NCBI GenBank assembly: GCA_013821525.1
Contig: JACDGR010000016.1
Coordinates: forward strand, 1-20,134
Length of the DNA: 20,134 nt
Direction of reading: 5' to 3'
Source of the DNA: Actinomycetota bacterium
GTDB lineage: Bacteria > Actinomycetota > Thermoleophilia > Gaiellales > Gaiellaceae
The notes under the pieces are model-generated. The model did not search any database, was not told the DNA's origin, and saw only the letters and a program-made list of their open reading frames with translations. The position numbers and the translations under genes were made by a program. Positions 19,874 to 20,134 of this stretch are shown in pieces; position 1 is the stretch's first letter, and each line of letters opens with the position of its first letter.

Positions 19874-20134
19874 CACGTCGCGAACGGTGCGGCGAGCTCA
19901 GTAAATTCTTCGTCGTTGACGAGGCCACGTTTGGAGATTGCGCGCGCCTTCACGCGCTCGAGGACGTCGCGACGCCGACCCTCTGGGATCTCCAGACCAA
20001 GCTCTGCCGCTTTGATGCGGATTGAATCGGCACCGCTCTTTTTGCCAAGCACGATCCCGCGTCGGGCGCCGACAAGCTCGGACGAGTACGGCTCGACGGC
20101 CGGCGGGTCGTGGAACTGCGCGGCCACCGCGCCC
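19873..20134 (-). CDS. C-terminal part of a 2-isopropylmalate/homocitrate synthase-like enzyme (runs off the right edge)
   Basis: The last 86 codons are visible. The segment SSELVGARRGIVLGKKSGADSI, followed by IRIKAAELGL and VKARAISKRGLVNDEEF, matches the end of the HMGL-like aldolase family after the barrel, as in homocitrate, isopropylmalate and related acyl-CoA condensing enzymes or lyases. GKKSG is a frequent motif there. The catalytic barrel lies beyond the window, so reaction and substrate cannot be stated. Its TGA overlaps the amidohydrolase start, so the two are translationally coupled. Confidence 0.7.
   Translation of the reverse strand, partial: GAVAAQFHDPPAVEPYSSELVGARRGIVLGKKSGADSIRIKAAELGLEIPEGRRRDVLERVKARAISKRGLVNDEEFTELAAPFAT

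Overview
The window reads as a high-GC actinobacterial chromosome, probably a deep-branching soil lineage such as Thermoleophilia. That placement is inferred from GC-rich codon use, frequent GTG/TTG starts, four-base ATGA/GTGA gene overlaps and the protein families present; there is no rRNA or marker gene to prove it.

Region 1 (1 to about 4,400) is accessory and decaying DNA. At the left edge is the start of a minus-strand protein built of 11-residue coiled-coil repeats. Next comes a small unknown protein followed by a zinc-ribbon/GGDEF diguanylate cyclase with a string of Asp-rich heptads. At 2,499-2,541 lies the 3' part of a tRNA-Arg(CCT) gene without its 5' half, the typical scar of a site-specific integration; its orientation suggests that the DNA to its left is the end of an integrated element. 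To its right are remnants typical of mobile elements: a frameshifted unknown gene, a 59-residue small ORF, and a DUF3631-like ATPase fragment broken by an in-frame TGA and then truncated.

Region 2 (about 4,489-11,082) is the most interesting part, a plus-strand redox locus of eight genes: a membrane cytochrome b-like protein, an OmpR-family response regulator, its histidine kinase, a small single-span protein ending in SGGS, an ApbE-type FMN transferase, a six-span ferric-reductase-like di-heme membrane protein with an extracytoplasmic beta-rich tail, a NuoF-like flavoprotein and a three-cysteine ferredoxin. The last four are joined by ATGA overlaps. The same 16-bp direct repeat (CTCATCG-N4-CTCAT, 11-bp phase) precedes both the first gene and the small-protein gene, so the local two-component system probably controls both. 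I infer a pathway carrying electrons from NAD(P)H through flavin, Fe-S and heme across the membrane to a covalently flavinylated acceptor. No FMN-binding-domain protein is present, and the SGGS tail of the small protein is the best local candidate acceptor.

Region 3 (11,084-12,965) holds a tRNA-Ser-like sequence with defects, a dead insertion sequence (29-bp terminal inverted repeats, transposase with two frameshifts), and an L-rhamnose mutarotase gene starting 40 bp from the IS end.

Region 4 (13,028-20,134, all minus strand) is a transport and catabolism cluster. A LeuA/homocitrate-synthase-like gene (partial), an ACMSD-like amidohydrolase and a GrdB-family protein with Cys in place of selenocysteine are translationally coupled. 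They are followed by a branched-chain-amino-acid-type ABC transporter: binding protein with its own promoter and palindromic operator, LivH, a LivM-LivG fusion, and LivF. The pathway and substrate are unknown; the arrangement suggests uptake and degradation of an amino-acid-like or small acidic compound.
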